This document shows positions 1-10,178 of a DNA stretch of 64,000 bases, piece after piece. The stretch lies in NCBI GenBank assembly GCA_033557465.1, contig CM066034.1, forward strand, positions 415,998,159 to 416,062,158, given 5' to 3'. Source of the DNA: Ichthyophis bannanicus (Eukaryota > Chordata > Amphibia > Gymnophiona > Ichthyophiidae). The notes beneath the pieces are model-generated. The model saw only the letters and a list, made by a program, of their open reading frames with translations, searched no databases and was not told the DNA's origin. Each line of letters begins with the position of its first letter. Positions within the stretch are counted from its first letter, which is position 1. The translations under genes were made by a program, and so were the position numbers.

Positions 1-599
1 ATTCTTTACAAAGGCTTTACTTAGTTCTATTGGTTTCTACGCTGCTAATTATCTGCACAACTTCACTATCTGGCTCCCCAACGCCACTCACGATGCTGGC
101 TGAGCGTTTCGCTGATCGCTTCCTCAAATGCTGTGAGGGAATACAGGGAAATGTCACTTTAAATCTTATCATCCATGTAAAAAAGCTGCAGCAAGAAATC
201 TCATCCAAAACGAAACTCATGAACCATCTATTGATGCATACTTTCACAGTGCGCATTCACCCATCTTTCAGCTCGCCCAGCATTCCATTCACCAACAGTC
301 TCAAAATGCCATGCATGCGCCCTTTTAAATCCTGTACCAAAGATTCATTTCCGGGATGGTCATCACACCACATATCTCAAAACTTGCGTGAATCCTCCTA
401 CAACTCCCTCTACCCAGACCAGACCCAAAAGCCACCACAGCCACATGCCACGTGCCACATTACTCAGTCCAGCACATACTTATCCCAACATTCCAAAATA
501 CACAAACCCACACCTTCCACCCATCCTTCAAAAGCACACATTCCAGCCAATCTGGGCATTCAACCCTCCAGGATTTACCATATTCAAATGAAAAATCCA
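1..599. other. No supported gene; probable 3' flank or untranslated tail of the adjacent PLE
   Basis: This stretch has a 250-codon plus-strand reading frame, but it is rich in Ser, Pro, His and Thr, shows no domain, and its far end lies antisense to the PLE GIY-YIG domain. I therefore do not call a gene. The DNA may be the 3' non-coding part of the minus-strand PLE that follows, but I could not find a terminal repeat to prove it. Confidence 0.4.
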
Positions 600-606
600 C
601 TTCTGT

Positions 607-830
607 TCACATTAAAAGGGACTGCTCTCTATCTCGATTCCCCTTACCATGCAAAACTTGGTCAATACAAAAACATCTCAAATCTAAGAACACATGCCCC
701 TTCTCAATACAATGTTGAACAATTGGGGCCTCCTTCTGCCCACAATGCAACTGACTTTTATGCTCACCAATACTCAACTTAAACGACCAAATTGTTTTCC
801 CCACATATAGCAACCTGCAAGGGCATCGTA
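607..830 (-). pseudogene. PLE-1 GIY-YIG endonuclease domain
   Basis: The peptide reads YVGKTIWSFKLSIGEHKSQL, then EAPIVQHCIEKGHVFLDLRC and FCIDQV. This is the PLE GIY-YIG domain. The same motifs occur in the better-preserved PLE-2 copy at 11.7-12.4 kb (YVGKTIQSLKIRMGEHRSHL). The domain nicks the target so that reverse transcription can be primed. Here the upstream CPC segment is degraded and the C-terminal glutamate-containing helix is lost. Confidence 0.85.
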
Positions 831-1526
831 TACTATGTAGCTTGAATCACAGGTCATCCTACACCGCAGTGTATATTCTTGACCCCCATGCATAAAACTA
901 CTGACCTTCTCAGATACTTCTCAGATAAGATACTACTCATATACTCGATGCCCTAAGGGACTACTCAGAGATTGTTCTGGAGATCTTAACTCAGCCGGAC
1001 TCAGAATCTCTTTCAAATTGTGATTTCTGGACTACACACACCTAGGTTCTTTCCTCTTCAATCCAGGATCACTTTTGTTACCCCAAAACACCTCTGAATA
1101 ATCCATTGTAAACAATAACTTAGGGGGGGAATATTTAGTCACAAAATGCACAAACCCCACCTCCTCCCTTTTAGAGTCCCTGGTTGAAGCAATCAGTCCC
1201 TATTGTTATATTTAGCCTGTTTTTAAGCACTGTAAACCACTACTTGAGGATACCCCCTACCAAAAAGTCCCCTTTAAGGCATTGGGTTTGAGATGTAAAG
1301 TCATCCATTTTGGAGCAATTACGCCAAAATCAGATAAACTGAGAAAAAGGTAACCCCTCAACCAACCTCTGCGGGTAGGCACTGGAAATATGCAAGTATG
1401 TATTCCTATCTGTACTTTAAAAACAAACAAACATAGTACCCCATCCTATATCCTACTTGAACACCCAGACATCCAGAAACACAATTTCCTTTTCATGATA
1501 ACTTAAAGTAAACTGGATTTATGGGT

Positions 1527-1762
1527 TTAGACCATTAAGCCATTGATGAAACTGCAAGAGGACATCAATCGACCCTTCCCATATAAGGAATATGTCATCA
1601 ATATACCGACACCATGCCCTGACATGGGAAGAGAATGAAAAGTCAGACAACCATCTGTGCTCATAATCACCATAAAGAGATTAGCTATAGATGGGGCAAA
1701 AGTCATCTCCATAGCAATCCCCGAGGTCTGTTGATAAATTTTCCCAACATACCCAAAATAAT
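1527..1762 (-). pseudogene. PLE-1 reverse transcriptase palm fragment
   Basis: The minus-strand peptide has IYQQTSGIAMEMTFAPSIANLFM, which matches the PLE RT block usually written QxxGxAMGTxxAPxxANLFM. In this copy AMG has become AME. The following catalytic-aspartate region is frameshifted and reads ILMTYSLYG instead of the expected YxDD-type context. Downstream DNA (about 1440-1530) still encodes an IQFTLSYHEKEIVFLD-like thumb segment. The fragment is cut from its upstream RT part by the CR1-B insertion. Confidence 0.85.
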
Positions 1763-2151
1763 TACATAAGAACATAAGATATGCCATACTGGGTCAGACC
1801 AAGGTCCATCAAGCCCAGTATTCTGTTTCCAACAGTGGCCAATCTAGGTCATATGTACCTAGCAGTTTCCCCAAGAGACACAAGTTCCACAATGCTTGTA
1901 CTGGGTCAAGCATTGATATCTTCGGTCACTTCTTAATAATGGTTTATGGACCTTTCCTCCAGGAACTTGTCCAAACCTTTTTTAAACCCAGCTACACTAA
2001 CGGCCTTTACTACATCCTCCGGTAACAAATTCCAGAGTTTGATTACACATTGAGTGAAAAAATATTTTCTTTTATTAGTCTTAAATAGTTTACCCTGTAG
2101 CTTCATTGCATGTCCCCTAGTCTTTCTATATTCTGATAACATTTCAGAGCA
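1763..2151 (-). mobile_element. CR1-B LINE, 5'-truncated 3' fragment
   Basis: The minus strand encodes the C-terminal CR1-B peptide [20 protein letters not shown] and [20 protein letters not shown], nearly identical to the peptide at 27.6-27.8 kb. It is followed by the family 3' UTR and a tail of the octamer TTATGTTC (seen here as its complement at 1763-1780). Short 5'-truncated copies of this sort are typical CR1 products. It inserted into the RT region of PLE-1, so it is younger than that PLE. I could not define the target duplication. Confidence 0.9.
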
Positions 2152-2353
2152 ATCTCAGCCAAACCCATAATAAAAGCAAGGAGGCCCTAGATCACCACAT
2201 TGAACTAGAGCTGCCTTTTATTACTGACAGCACTGCCTCATGGGGAATACTAGTATAAAGGGCTGTAATAGCAAGAGTGGCTAGAACAATATTCAGTTGC
2301 TTAGATAATTCTCCCATCTCAGACAGCACATTCAAAAAAATGGGTAGCATCTC

Positions 2354-2919
2354 TTAAATATGAAGGAATGTTAGATAATAGTGGATGAAAAATGAATCAA
2401 CGAAAACCGAGAGTGGCTTCAAGAGCATACCTCTTGTAGACACAATGGGTCTTCGTGGGGGGTTCATCAGACTTTTATGTATATTTGGCAAAAGATAGAA
2501 CTTTGCTAAACTTGGGGAGGAGACATTCAGAAAAGATAACCCTTTCTTGGTAATGTGCCATGCTTGGTATGCCTGTCTGGTTAACTGCTGAATACGCTTT
2601 TGTAATTCACACGTAGGATCAAGATCTAGAACAATATATGCTGTCCTATCATTCAGTTGCCTATAAGCCTCATTGAGAATATCAACTTTATTCAATAACA
2701 CAACTGCTACACTCTTGTCAGCCCTTTTGATGACAACTTCATGCATTGACTGAAACTCATCCAGAGCCTCTCTCTCACTTGGTGTCAAAGCACACAGCTT
2801 CTTTTTACAGCAGGACTGCTCCAACATTTCTACTTCTTGCAAAACCAGCTGACGAAAAACCCCAAATGCCAGGTGTACTGGTCCTGGTTCTGTTACTCGT
2901 GATGGCAAGCCGAGTAAAG
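2354..2919 (-). pseudogene. PLE-1 N-terminal reverse transcriptase region
   Basis: The frame contains the PLE pre-palm signature: an ADKS-like lysine motif followed by AVVLLNKVDILNEAYRQL, then FYLLPNIHKS and PPRRPIVSTRG, which correspond to the conserved PLE K-H-K and RPIVS blocks. The first few codons at the right end come from the DIRS terminus rather than from the PLE, so the N-terminus is missing. The left end runs into non-coding frame near 2354, although PLE-like sequence (an LYTSIPHEAV motif) continues in another frame around 2200-2300. Confidence 0.85.
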
Positions 2920-3112
2920 CATAGTTACTCACCTGTAACAGGTGATCTCCGGGAACAGCAGGAATTTAATCTTCACATATCGGCATCGTTGGTACCGACG
3001 GAGTCTGCGCGGGAACACTCCCCAGCATCCAATTAGAAAGCTTTTCGGAGCATCCCACAGCACCTGCGTGCTGCCTTCCCACCTTTCCCAACTGCCTCTC
3101 TCCAGTTGAGTT
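2920..3112. repeat. DIRS inverted terminal repeat, left in window
   Basis: From about 2942 the sequence matches the reverse complement of 8392-8559 over roughly 165 bases, for example the shared blocks CTCCCCAGC, AGAAAGCTTTT and CACCTGCGTGCTGCCTTCCC. The left repeat has about 23 extra outer bases (CATAGTTACTCACCTG...) that the right one lacks. An unequal extension of one terminal repeat is known for DIRS-1. The extension contains a short palindrome, CACCTGTAACAGGTG. Confidence 0.9.
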
Positions 3113-3117
3113 TGAAA

Positions 3118-3172
3118 CTGAGACAAAGAGAGAGAGAGGGAAAGAGAAAGAGATAGATAGAGAGATACAACT
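3118..3172. repeat. GA-rich simple repeat inside the DIRS 3' region
   Basis: A run of GAGA and GATA units lies between the terminal repeat and the internal complementary region. It gives a spurious Ser-Leu repeat on the minus strand. Confidence 0.8.
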
Positions 3173-3203
3173 TCTAGGGGAGGTGGGTAGGTTGTGAAGA
3201 ATA

Positions 3204-3295
3204 AATTCTTGCTGTTCCCGGAGATCACCTGTTACAGGTGAGTAACTATGTTATCTCCAGGAACAAGCAGGAATGTAGTCTTCACATATGGGGAC
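3204..3295. repeat. DIRS internal complementary region (ICR)
   Basis: The left part (CTGTTCCCGGAGATCACCTG through GAGTAACTATG) is the reverse complement of the outer edge of the left terminal repeat. The right part (TTATCTCCAGGAACAAGCAG through CTTCACATATGG) is the reverse complement of the outer edge of the right terminal repeat. The two are joined at about 3250. This is the junction sequence that templates circularisation in the DIRS replication model, and it also fixes the element ends near 2920 and 8559. Confidence 0.9.
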
Positions 3296-4595
3296 TCCCT
3301 AGCTTTAGATGCCAGGGAGAGACCCCAGAAGTTGTGTGTCCCTGTGAAAGGGCTCCACTTCCCCACATGGATCTCTGCCATCCAACCAGGGATGGCGGGT
3401 AGGAGTTGATTAGGTATGGAACAGGTGTTGGAGAACAGCCTGACCAAACAAGGCATGCCGGCAGGAGTCCTTGTCCAAGCAGTAATGGGCTGTGAAGGTA
3501 TGAACCGAGGCCCAAGTGGATGTCGTCGATAGACACAGAGTGAAGATGAGCCATAGAGGCTGCCATGGCTCTCACATTGTGAGCTGTGACATGGCCCTCC
3601 AGAGGAAGGTTCTTACTCTGATAGGCAAAGGAAATACACTGTGCAATCCAGTTGGACAGTGTTCTTTTGGAGACTGGAAGTCCCAAATGAGAAGGATCAA
3701 AATCAACAAAGAGTTGAGAGGACTTTCTATGTTGCTGTGTTCTTTGCAAGTAAAAGGCTAAAGCTCTTTTACAGTCCAAAGTATGAAGATTCCTTTCTGC
3801 ATTTGATGCATGAGGTCTTGGAAAGAACACAGGTAGGTAGGCCACTTGGTTAAGATGAAAAGGCGAGACCACCTTTGGCATAAAGTGTGGATGAGTCCTA
3901 AGGACTACCTTGTCATGATAAAACCTTGTATAAGGTGGATCAGCCACTAGTGCCTGCAACTCACTGATGCGAAGTGCTGACGTGATTGCAATGAGAAAGA
4001 TAACTTTCCAAGAAAGGAATTTCAATGAGGTAGTAGCTAATGGTTCGAAAGGTGGCTTCATGAGCTCACCAAGAGCCAGGTTTAAGTCCCATGCCACCGG
4101 TGGTGGCCTAATGGGAGGCTTAGTTAGAAGAAGACCTCTCATAAATCTTGCTATAAGAGGACGGGAGGAAATAGGTTGTCCATTTAGGGACTTGAAAGAA
4201 GCTGCAATTGCACTCAGATGGACTCTTACTGAGTTAGTCTTAAGTCCTGCATTAGATAAATGAAGGAGATACTCCAGTAATGATTCCAGAGGTATCACAA
4301 GGGGGTTAAGACCCTTCTGCGAACACCATATGATAAACCTCTTCCACTTAAAAGCATAAGAGCGTCTTGTGGAAGGCTTCCTGGAAGCATAAAGGACATC
4401 CTTTACTTGCTGAGGGAGGTTAAGATCATGAAGATCTAGGCCTTCAGCAACCAAGCTCTGAGATGCAGAGACTGGGGATTGGGATGCCATAACATTCCAT
4501 CCTCCTGTGACAGGAGATCTGGAGCAGAACCTAACTCCAGGGAGGGGGCTTGAGAGAGATGTAGAAGCAGAGGGTACCACACTTGCTGTGGCCAA
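3282..4595 (-). pseudogene. DIRS tyrosine recombinase (YR) ORF, C-terminus frameshifted
   Basis: The 437-codon frame matches the DIRS recombinase. An N-terminal SAM-like DNA-binding region includes RKPSTRRSYAFKWKRFIIWC. The catalytic part shows ITSALRISELQALV (first Arg) and HVTAHNVRAMAASMA (H-x-x-R box). The final block with the nucleophilic Tyr is encoded in another frame: SVHTFTAHYCLDKDS near 3480-3515, followed by RHALFGQAVLQHL. A small deletion near 3515 therefore breaks the protein just before its catalytic Tyr. The enzyme would insert the circular DNA into the genome. The start overlaps the RT ORF, as is usual for DIRS. Confidence 0.92.
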
Positions 4596-6292
4596 TGTGG
4601 AGCTATGAGAATCATATGCCCTCTGTGTCTCTGAAGCTTAAACAGGGTTTTGGGAATTAGAGGAATGGGTGGAAAGACATAAAGGAAGTCTTGACCCCAG
4701 TGAAGGAGGAAGGCATCCCTGGCCTGAGAACCCTGAGCCAGAATTCTGGAACAGAACCGGGGAAGTTTGGCATTCAACGGACTTGCAAAGAGGTCTATGT
4801 CCGGGGTTCCCCAAATTTGAAAAATCTTGGCCACTTGGTCTACATGTAGAGACCATTCATGTGGAAGCAGAACTCGACTGAGTCTGTCTGCCCAAGGGTT
4901 TTGTATGCCTGGAAGATACACTGCCAGGAGATGAATCTGATGCTCTCTGGCGAGGGCCCATAGTCACAAAGATTTGTTGCAAAGCGACAGAGAGCCTGTT
5001 CCTCCCTGCTTATTCACGTAGAACATGGCTACTTGATTGTCCGTATGAATGAGGACTGTCTTGTAGCTGAGCAGGGTGTGGAACACTCGAAGAGCAAGGA
5101 AGATTACTCTGAGCTCTAAGAGATTGATATGTAGATGAGTCTCCTGTGGAGTCCAAGTGCCCTGGGTGGAGAGGTCTTGCAGATGAGCTCCCCAACCCAT
5201 TGGTGAAGCATCTGTTGTGAGAGTTGCCTGGGGCAAAGGCTGTTGAAATGGGGACCCCAGCGACAGGTTCTGAGTGGACTGCCACCATTGGAGAGACAAA
5301 ATAAGACAATTTCTGTTTGCTATTTTGTCTGACAGGCACCCTGATGCCTGGGTCCATTGAGTGGATAAGGTCCACTGGGCTGCTCTCATATGGAGGCGAG
5401 CATAAGGGACCACATGCACTGTGGATGCCATGTGGCCTAGTAGTTGTAACATTTCTCGGGCAGTGAGATGAGGTTTTAGCACTGCTTGAGAAGCTAACTG
5501 CACCATGCGAAGACAACGGGCCTGGGGAAGGTAGGCCCTTGCTTTTCTGGTAGCAAGCAAAGCTCCTATGAACTCTAAAGACTGAGTGGGAGTTAGACTG
5601 GATTTTGGGATGTTTATGACCAGACCCAAATATTGAAGGATAAGCATTGTGCAAGATAGAAAAATCATGGCCTCTGATTCTGATGGGGCTCGAATGAGCC
5701 GGTCGTCTAAGTAAGGGAAGACGAATATTCCTAGAGTGCGAAGAAATGCTGCTACCACAGCCATGCATTTCGTAAACAGCCTTGGTGCTGAGGCCAGGCC
5801 AAAAGGAAGCACCCTGTATTGGTAGTGCTTTCCTTGAAAAAGGAACCAAAGGAACTTTCTGTGAGTTGGATGGATGAGAACATGAGTGTACGCATCCTTG
5901 AGATCTAGAGAACAAAGCCAATCCTGACTGTGAAGTTATGGCAGTAGAGTTCCCAGAGAAATCATCTTGAATTTCTCTTTGAACAGGAATTTGTTCAATT
6001 CTCTGAGGTCTAAAATAGGTCTGTGTCCCCCTGTTTTCTTTGGGATAAGGAAATAGGGGGAGTAAAACCCTGTACCCTGTTGAGAACGGGTACTTCTTCT
6101 ATTGCCCCTTGGGCAAGAAGCATAGTGATCTCTTGATATAACAGGTTGATGAGAGAGGTCTGAGAATTGAACTGTCTTACCATTGTGGGAGGGGGCATGC
6201 ACAGAAAGTGGAAGCTTGTACCCCTCTTCTATAATGGAGAGTATCCAATGTTCTGCTGTTATCTGCCCCCATCTGGGGGCAAAGTGACACAA
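4436..6292 (-). pseudogene. DIRS reverse transcriptase / RNase H polyprotein, broken
   Basis: Pieces in order are an N-terminal RT part with SPYFLIPKKTGGHRPILDLR; a frame change near 5940; LCSLDLKDAYTHVLIHPTHR and RVLPFGLASAPRLFTKCM; the catalytic YLDD box (IFVFPYLDDRLIRA); RNase H with TLTTDASPMGWGAHL, LLELRVIFLAL and IHTDNQVAMFYVN; then a stop near 4964 and the C-terminal part VYLPGIQNPWADRLSR and DIDLFASPLNAKLPRFCSR. These are the standard DIRS RT/RH features. At least one frameshift and one stop inactivate it. Several plus-strand frames over this interval are antisense shadows. Confidence 0.92.
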
Positions 6293-6359
6293 CCTTCCTG
6301 GAATGGTGGAAGGCTCTGGACCATTGAGAGCCAGGAAGACTAAGTTCTCTAGATGAAAG

Positions 6360-8178
6360 TCAAAGGCCTTGTGGAGGCTGAGACTGCTGAGACGGTTGAG
6401 GCTTGGCAGTCTTTGCTTTCCTTTGTTTAGGTGGTTGCTGACCTTTCCGGACAGGCTGACCTGTGGAACGTCCCTGCTGGGAATAAGAGGGATAAAACCC
6501 TCTTCTTTTTTGAGAAGAAAGGTTTCTTGAAAGATTTCTTTCTTGCAGGATCAGCTGTGGCTTTGGATAACCTATCCAAAGTGGAGTTGTTAGCATCCAA
6601 CTCATTGGCTTTTTCTTGCTAATTTTTGCCGAATAGGTTCTCACCTGTACAAAGGATATTTCCCAGTTTGTCCTGCACCCAGAGCTCCAAATCGGATGCC
6701 TGGAGCCAGGCAATTCTACATGCACCTATGGCAATGGCAGAGGTTCTGCTTATGCACTTAAAACAGTCAAAAGCTGCATGATTGACAAACTTAGAAACAT
6801 CCTGGGCATGTTTAACTAGTGTGAGAAAATCCTGCCTCTTGTCCTCAGGAAGGAGAGGGCTTAAAACCTCCAAGTCTCCTGTGACTTCTTTAAGCAACAT
6901 TCCCGCATATAGAATATAAGAACTGATCCTGGCAGAAAGCATGGAAGCCTGGAACGTACGACATCCAAAGTTCTACACTCATGTCCTGGAGGACTAGAGG
7001 CATGCCTCTTTGCACTCCTGATCCTTCTCATAGCTGATTCAACTACAATAGAGTGGTGAGGAAGCTGAGTTTTCTGGAAACCAGGACAAGGAGGGACTCG
7101 ATACATGGTATCCAGTCTGCGAGAGTGAGGAGAGGTGGTAAGAGGTGTCTCCCACATTCTCAACATGAGATCATGTTAAATCTCATGGATAGGCAGAGTA
7201 GCTGCCTCCTTAGGAGCTTTGGGATATTGTAAAAGCTCCAACTTCTTAGCCATGGGCTCTGTTTCAGGAGCCACAGTAATGGACAGACTTCGAGCCACCT
7301 CCCTGATGAAGTCCTGTAAGGAGATATCTTCTGGAGGAGACATCCTATGTTTAGGAGAGGAAGGCTTCTCCAGGAGAAGTATACCGGTACTGGCAGGGCT
7401 GTCAGAATCCTCGGAGTCCTCCGAGGATTCGAAGTACCATCTGTCCGGATGCTCTTGAAGAGCCCCATACCCGTACCGACCGAAGTCAGTAACGGGGGAA
7501 ATCGGTACCGGTGTATCGGCACCGGAAGGCATTGCATGACTGGGTGCTGGCAAAGCTGACACCGATGTCGATGCCGATGCTATCGTTACCGGTACCAGTT
7601 GAACTGTCTGACGCGGTTCCGAGGGTGTCGATGCCACAAGGAGAGCCACCAGACTGCGTTCAATAGCCAGGAACCTCTGGTCTATCGATGCTGCCAATGC
7701 CTGGGTATCGGTACCAGAAGCAGCCAGTACCCCAAAGCATGGCACCAGTAGTTCTGCTGAGGTCGAGGCCTCGAACATCCTGGAGCCCCCATAATGCTTT
7801 GGAAGCTGAAGCCTCCCGCCGGGGCAATTTTGCCGGTACAGAACTCTCAAGGGCAATGCCAGAGGCATCTCGATGCTTGGAAGGAGATCTACCCTTTGAG
7901 GACCAGCTAGACTTATGTTTAGTTACCTGAGATCCATGGGAGGAAGACGAAGCCCCGGAAGATGTCGATGCCACAGAAGCTGCATCGGAAGGAAAAAGGG
8001 CGCTGAACTTAGCAGCTCGGTTTTGTCGACCCCTCTTGGACAGCATGGTACAAGCCATACACTCGGCGATTGAGTGGTCAGGACCTAAACATTTAAGACA
8101 CCACTCATGGGTGTCGGTGACAGAGATGGTACCACCACACTTGGTGCACTTTTTGAAACCCGAAGTGGGTTTTTCCAT
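6360..8178 (-). pseudogene. DIRS gag-like ORF, frameshifted
   Basis: The N-terminus has a Cys-rich module CTKCGGTISVTDTHEWCLKC followed by LGPDHSIAECMAC, typical of DIRS gag proteins (paired CxxC with LGPDH). A Ser/Lys-rich linker follows (KHKSSWSSKGRSPSKHRDAS), then an acidic, Pro-rich middle (SSEDSEDSDSPAST) and a C-terminal helical part (KRQDFLTLVKHAQDVSKFVNHAAFDC) ending in a basic Gln-rich tail near 6360. Frame changes near 7700, 7150 and 6640 split the protein. It probably packages element RNA. The start at 8178 is the first ATG upstream of the Cys module. Confidence 0.85.
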
Positions 8179-8391
8179 AATAGAGGAAATGGTGCGTGCA
8201 CCTGGGAAGAAAAGTTTGGAAAAAATATAGAATATTTATTTATTTTTTTAAACGAAAGAAAGAAAGAAAAGAGAACCAGCGGTACCGGTATAGCGTCGAG
8301 GAAGGCAGTTGCGACCACAAAAAATAAAGAATAAGGAAAAAATGTTCTGCCGTGACAGGAACAACGACTTGCTGGCTCCGCGGAAAATTAA

Positions 8392-8559
8392 GAACTGGAA
8401 AGAGGCAGTTGGGAAAGGCGGGAAGGCAGCACGCAGGTGCTGTGGGATGCTCCCAAAAGCTTTCTAACTGGACGCTGGGGAGCGTTCTCGCGCAGGCTCA
8501 GTCAGTACCGACGATACCCATATGTGAAGACTACATTCCTGCTTGTTCCTGGAGATAGC
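8392..8559. repeat. DIRS inverted terminal repeat, right in window
   Basis: It is the inverted partner of 2942-3112, with shared blocks GCAGTTGGGAAAGGCGGGAA, GCAGCACGCAGGTGCTGTGG and CATATGTGAAGAC. It ends at TCCTGGAGATAG, the point that also appears at the ICR junction. As the 5' end of the minus-strand element it should contain the promoter, but I do not recognise a clear TATA box. Confidence 0.88.
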
Positions 8560-8587
8560 AGCTGGCCATCATCACTTTAAATTAGAT

Positions 8588-8880
8588 CCAGATCTTCAAT
8601 GCCAGGGACATATCTAGTTACTAAAATTTAATATCCAGGTTAGCTGGATAGTGACTTTGCTATCCGGTCAGCGGCAATATTTAGCTGCTGGCCAGATAGT
8701 TAAACTGGCTAAAGTTAGGCCAGTTATTTTTGGCCTATCTTTAGTGACTTTAGACTAACCAGTCAGTGGTTGTATATTGTTGTTGCCTGGTTAACCTCTG
8801 GTATGCCTCTGCTCTGCACTGATGCTAAGCGGTTAGTGTCAGGGCATATAGTGGCATAGAGGGCATATTCAGCAACATAT
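8588..8880 (+). mobile_element. Fragment of the GGGCCCGATATTC MITE family
   Basis: The sequence runs parallel to the interior of the complete copy at 8997-9499, for example CTTCAATGCCAGGGACATAT against ATTCAATGCCGGGATCCTAT, and later GCGGTTAGTGTCAGGGCATA against GCAGTTAGCATCGGGGCATA. The left terminal inverted repeat is missing, possibly lost at the DIRS junction, and the copy is strongly diverged. Confidence 0.65.
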
Positions 8881-8996
8881 ACGAAAATGCTCTCCCCTTA
8901 GCTTTTTAGATTGTATGAGAGAGGAGGATTCACATGTCCAGGTCTGGAAGTGGAGTATTTGTATAACATTTTAGCAGAAACTCTGCTAAGCATTGA

Positions 8997-9499
8997 GGGC
9001 CCGATATTCAGCGCCAGCGGTATAGTGCGATTACAGCAGCTAGTCGCCAGTGCTGCAGACTTAACCTGGATATTCAATGCCGGGATCCTATCCGGCCCTG
9101 ATATTGAATATCCAGAGTTGCCGCAAAGCCTTCAATGCCACAGAAACTAACTGGACAGTGGCGATATTGAGCTACTGCCAGTTAGCTCCCATAGACAAAG
9201 ATAGGTGCAGCAAAAGCTGGCCTATCTTTATCCACGGGTCGCTAACTGGGCAGTAGTGCAATATCGCCACTGCCTTGTTAGCGACAGGTGCCGCCTCCGC
9301 TCTGCCTCAGAAAGTCCCCAATTTGCCCTAATGTTAAGCAGTTAGCATCGGGGCATATAGTGGCATTTATCGAGGATATTCAGTGGCACTAACCATATTA
9401 GTGCTGCTGAATATCCCGCTTAGGAGCATATCCCGCTGAGGGGCATTAACACGGTTTACATCTCTGTAAACCGTGCAAATGCCTTGGAATATCAGGCCC
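8997..9499 (+). mobile_element. MITE with GGGCCCGATATTC terminal inverted repeats, complete
   Basis: The element starts GGGCCCGATATTC and ends GAATATCAGGCCC, giving 13-bp inverted termini with one mismatch. Inside are further inverted pairs such as ACGGTTTACA...TGTAAACCGT near the right end and a repeated TAGTGCxxCTGAATATCC theme. There is no coding capacity. Related copies lie at 22364, 39875 and 47205. The latter two are bounded by identical 3-bp flanks, which hints at a PIF/Harbinger-like transposase, but the flanks of this copy (TGA and AAA) do not match. Confidence 0.75.
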
Positions 9500-9832
9500 A
9501 AAGCCTCTTGTACAATAGGTGCAGAACTGCTCATGTCTCTCTACGTCTAACGGGAGCAACAATTTTAAAAAGTAACATCTGGAGGATAAACCATAGAAAT
9601 GCCCCAATGTATACATGAGAAAAACTTTTTAAAATCAATGCTTCAGCACCAGTTCTCCTCAACTCGATCACCTCCCCCAACATTTATCGCAAACCTGATT
9701 GCCCTCCCAGACTCAGTCTCAGATCATCTGATACCCCAATTCCCTCAATCCAACTCTCCTATAGGAAGAATAACCCTCCAGAAGACACTCCCCACACAAC
9801 CTTCCACATTCCGATCCCATATCATCTAGCGA
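9500..9832. other. No recognised feature
   Basis: AT-rich, then Pro/Thr-codon-rich DNA. A 76-codon frame at 9599 has no recognisable domain. Confidence 0.5.
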
Positions 9833-10000
9833 AGCAGGAGCGATCCCCAGTTGCTCCTGCTGTTAGTAATACCAGGTTCAAAATGGCAGCCGTGACCCTA
9901 AGTAGTAATTTCACGGTATTGTCACTAGGGATTACAGCCACCATTTTGAATCTGGGATCACCAACAGCAGGAGCAACTGGGGACAGCTCCTACTCCTGCT
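9833..10000. repeat. Imperfect 168-bp palindrome (fold-back MITE candidate)
   Basis: Arms of about 83 bases are inverted copies. The outer AGCAGGAG pairs with CTCCTGCT, then CCCCAGTTGCTCCTGCTGTT pairs with its complement in AACAGCAGGAGCAACTGGGG, and TTCAAAATGG pairs with CCATTTTGAA. Arms differ at roughly one base in six. The centre lies near 9916. No target duplication is obvious. The following 10001-10170 holds nothing I recognise. Confidence 0.75.
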
Positions 10001-10178
10001 CTGCCAGACACCAGGAACCCCTGATAAGGGTGGGGTGGAACTGGGATGGGGTCATGCAGTTGGGGTTTCTGGGGTATTATTCTTGTTGTGGAGAGGTTCG
10101 GTTGGGGTGCTTCTTGCAGGGTGAATCAGATGGTAGAGAGTGGTGTTGACTTAGGGAGGAAGGGGGATTGCATTTTGG

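Larger units (their letters stand above)
600..2919 (-). mobile_element. Penelope-like element (PLE-1), degenerate, 5' part cut by a DIRS insertion
   Basis: Read on the minus strand, the segment gives PLE protein pieces in the expected order: an N-terminal RT region, RT palm motifs, and a GIY-YIG endonuclease. Two insertions split it. A CR1-B 3' fragment sits between the RT pieces at 1763-2151, and the coding sequence stops abruptly at the DIRS end near 2920. Several stops and frame changes lie between the pieces, so the copy is dead. PLEs replicate by target-primed reverse transcription and are common in amphibians and fish. The 3' end is not resolved and may extend below position 600. Confidence 0.85.
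2920..8559 (-). mobile_element. DIRS-type retrotransposon (tyrosine-recombinase element), near full length, defective
   Basis: All DIRS parts are present in order on the minus strand: gag (8178-6360), RT/RNase H (6292-4436), and an overlapping tyrosine recombinase (4595-3282). Imperfect inverted terminal repeats lie at 2920-3112 and 8392-8559. An internal complementary region at 3204-3295 joins the complements of both outer ends, the hallmark of DIRS elements that replicate through a circular intermediate. DIRS elements use a recombinase rather than an integrase and make no target duplication, and none is seen. Frameshifts in gag, RT and YR show it is inactive. It interrupts PLE-1 at 2919. 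Confidence 0.93.

Noticed and set aside
30..782. 250-codon plus-strand frame
   Set aside because: No domain, biased composition, and its 3' part is antisense to the PLE GIY-YIG region.
3516..4263. Overlapping plus-strand frames of 70-98 codons
   Set aside because: Antisense to the DIRS recombinase, whose motifs are clear on the other strand.
5010..5921. 303-codon minus-strand frame overlapping the RT
   Set aside because: Its peptide is Ser/His/Pro-rich without RT motifs. The frame holding the YLDD box is the real one, so this is a shadow.
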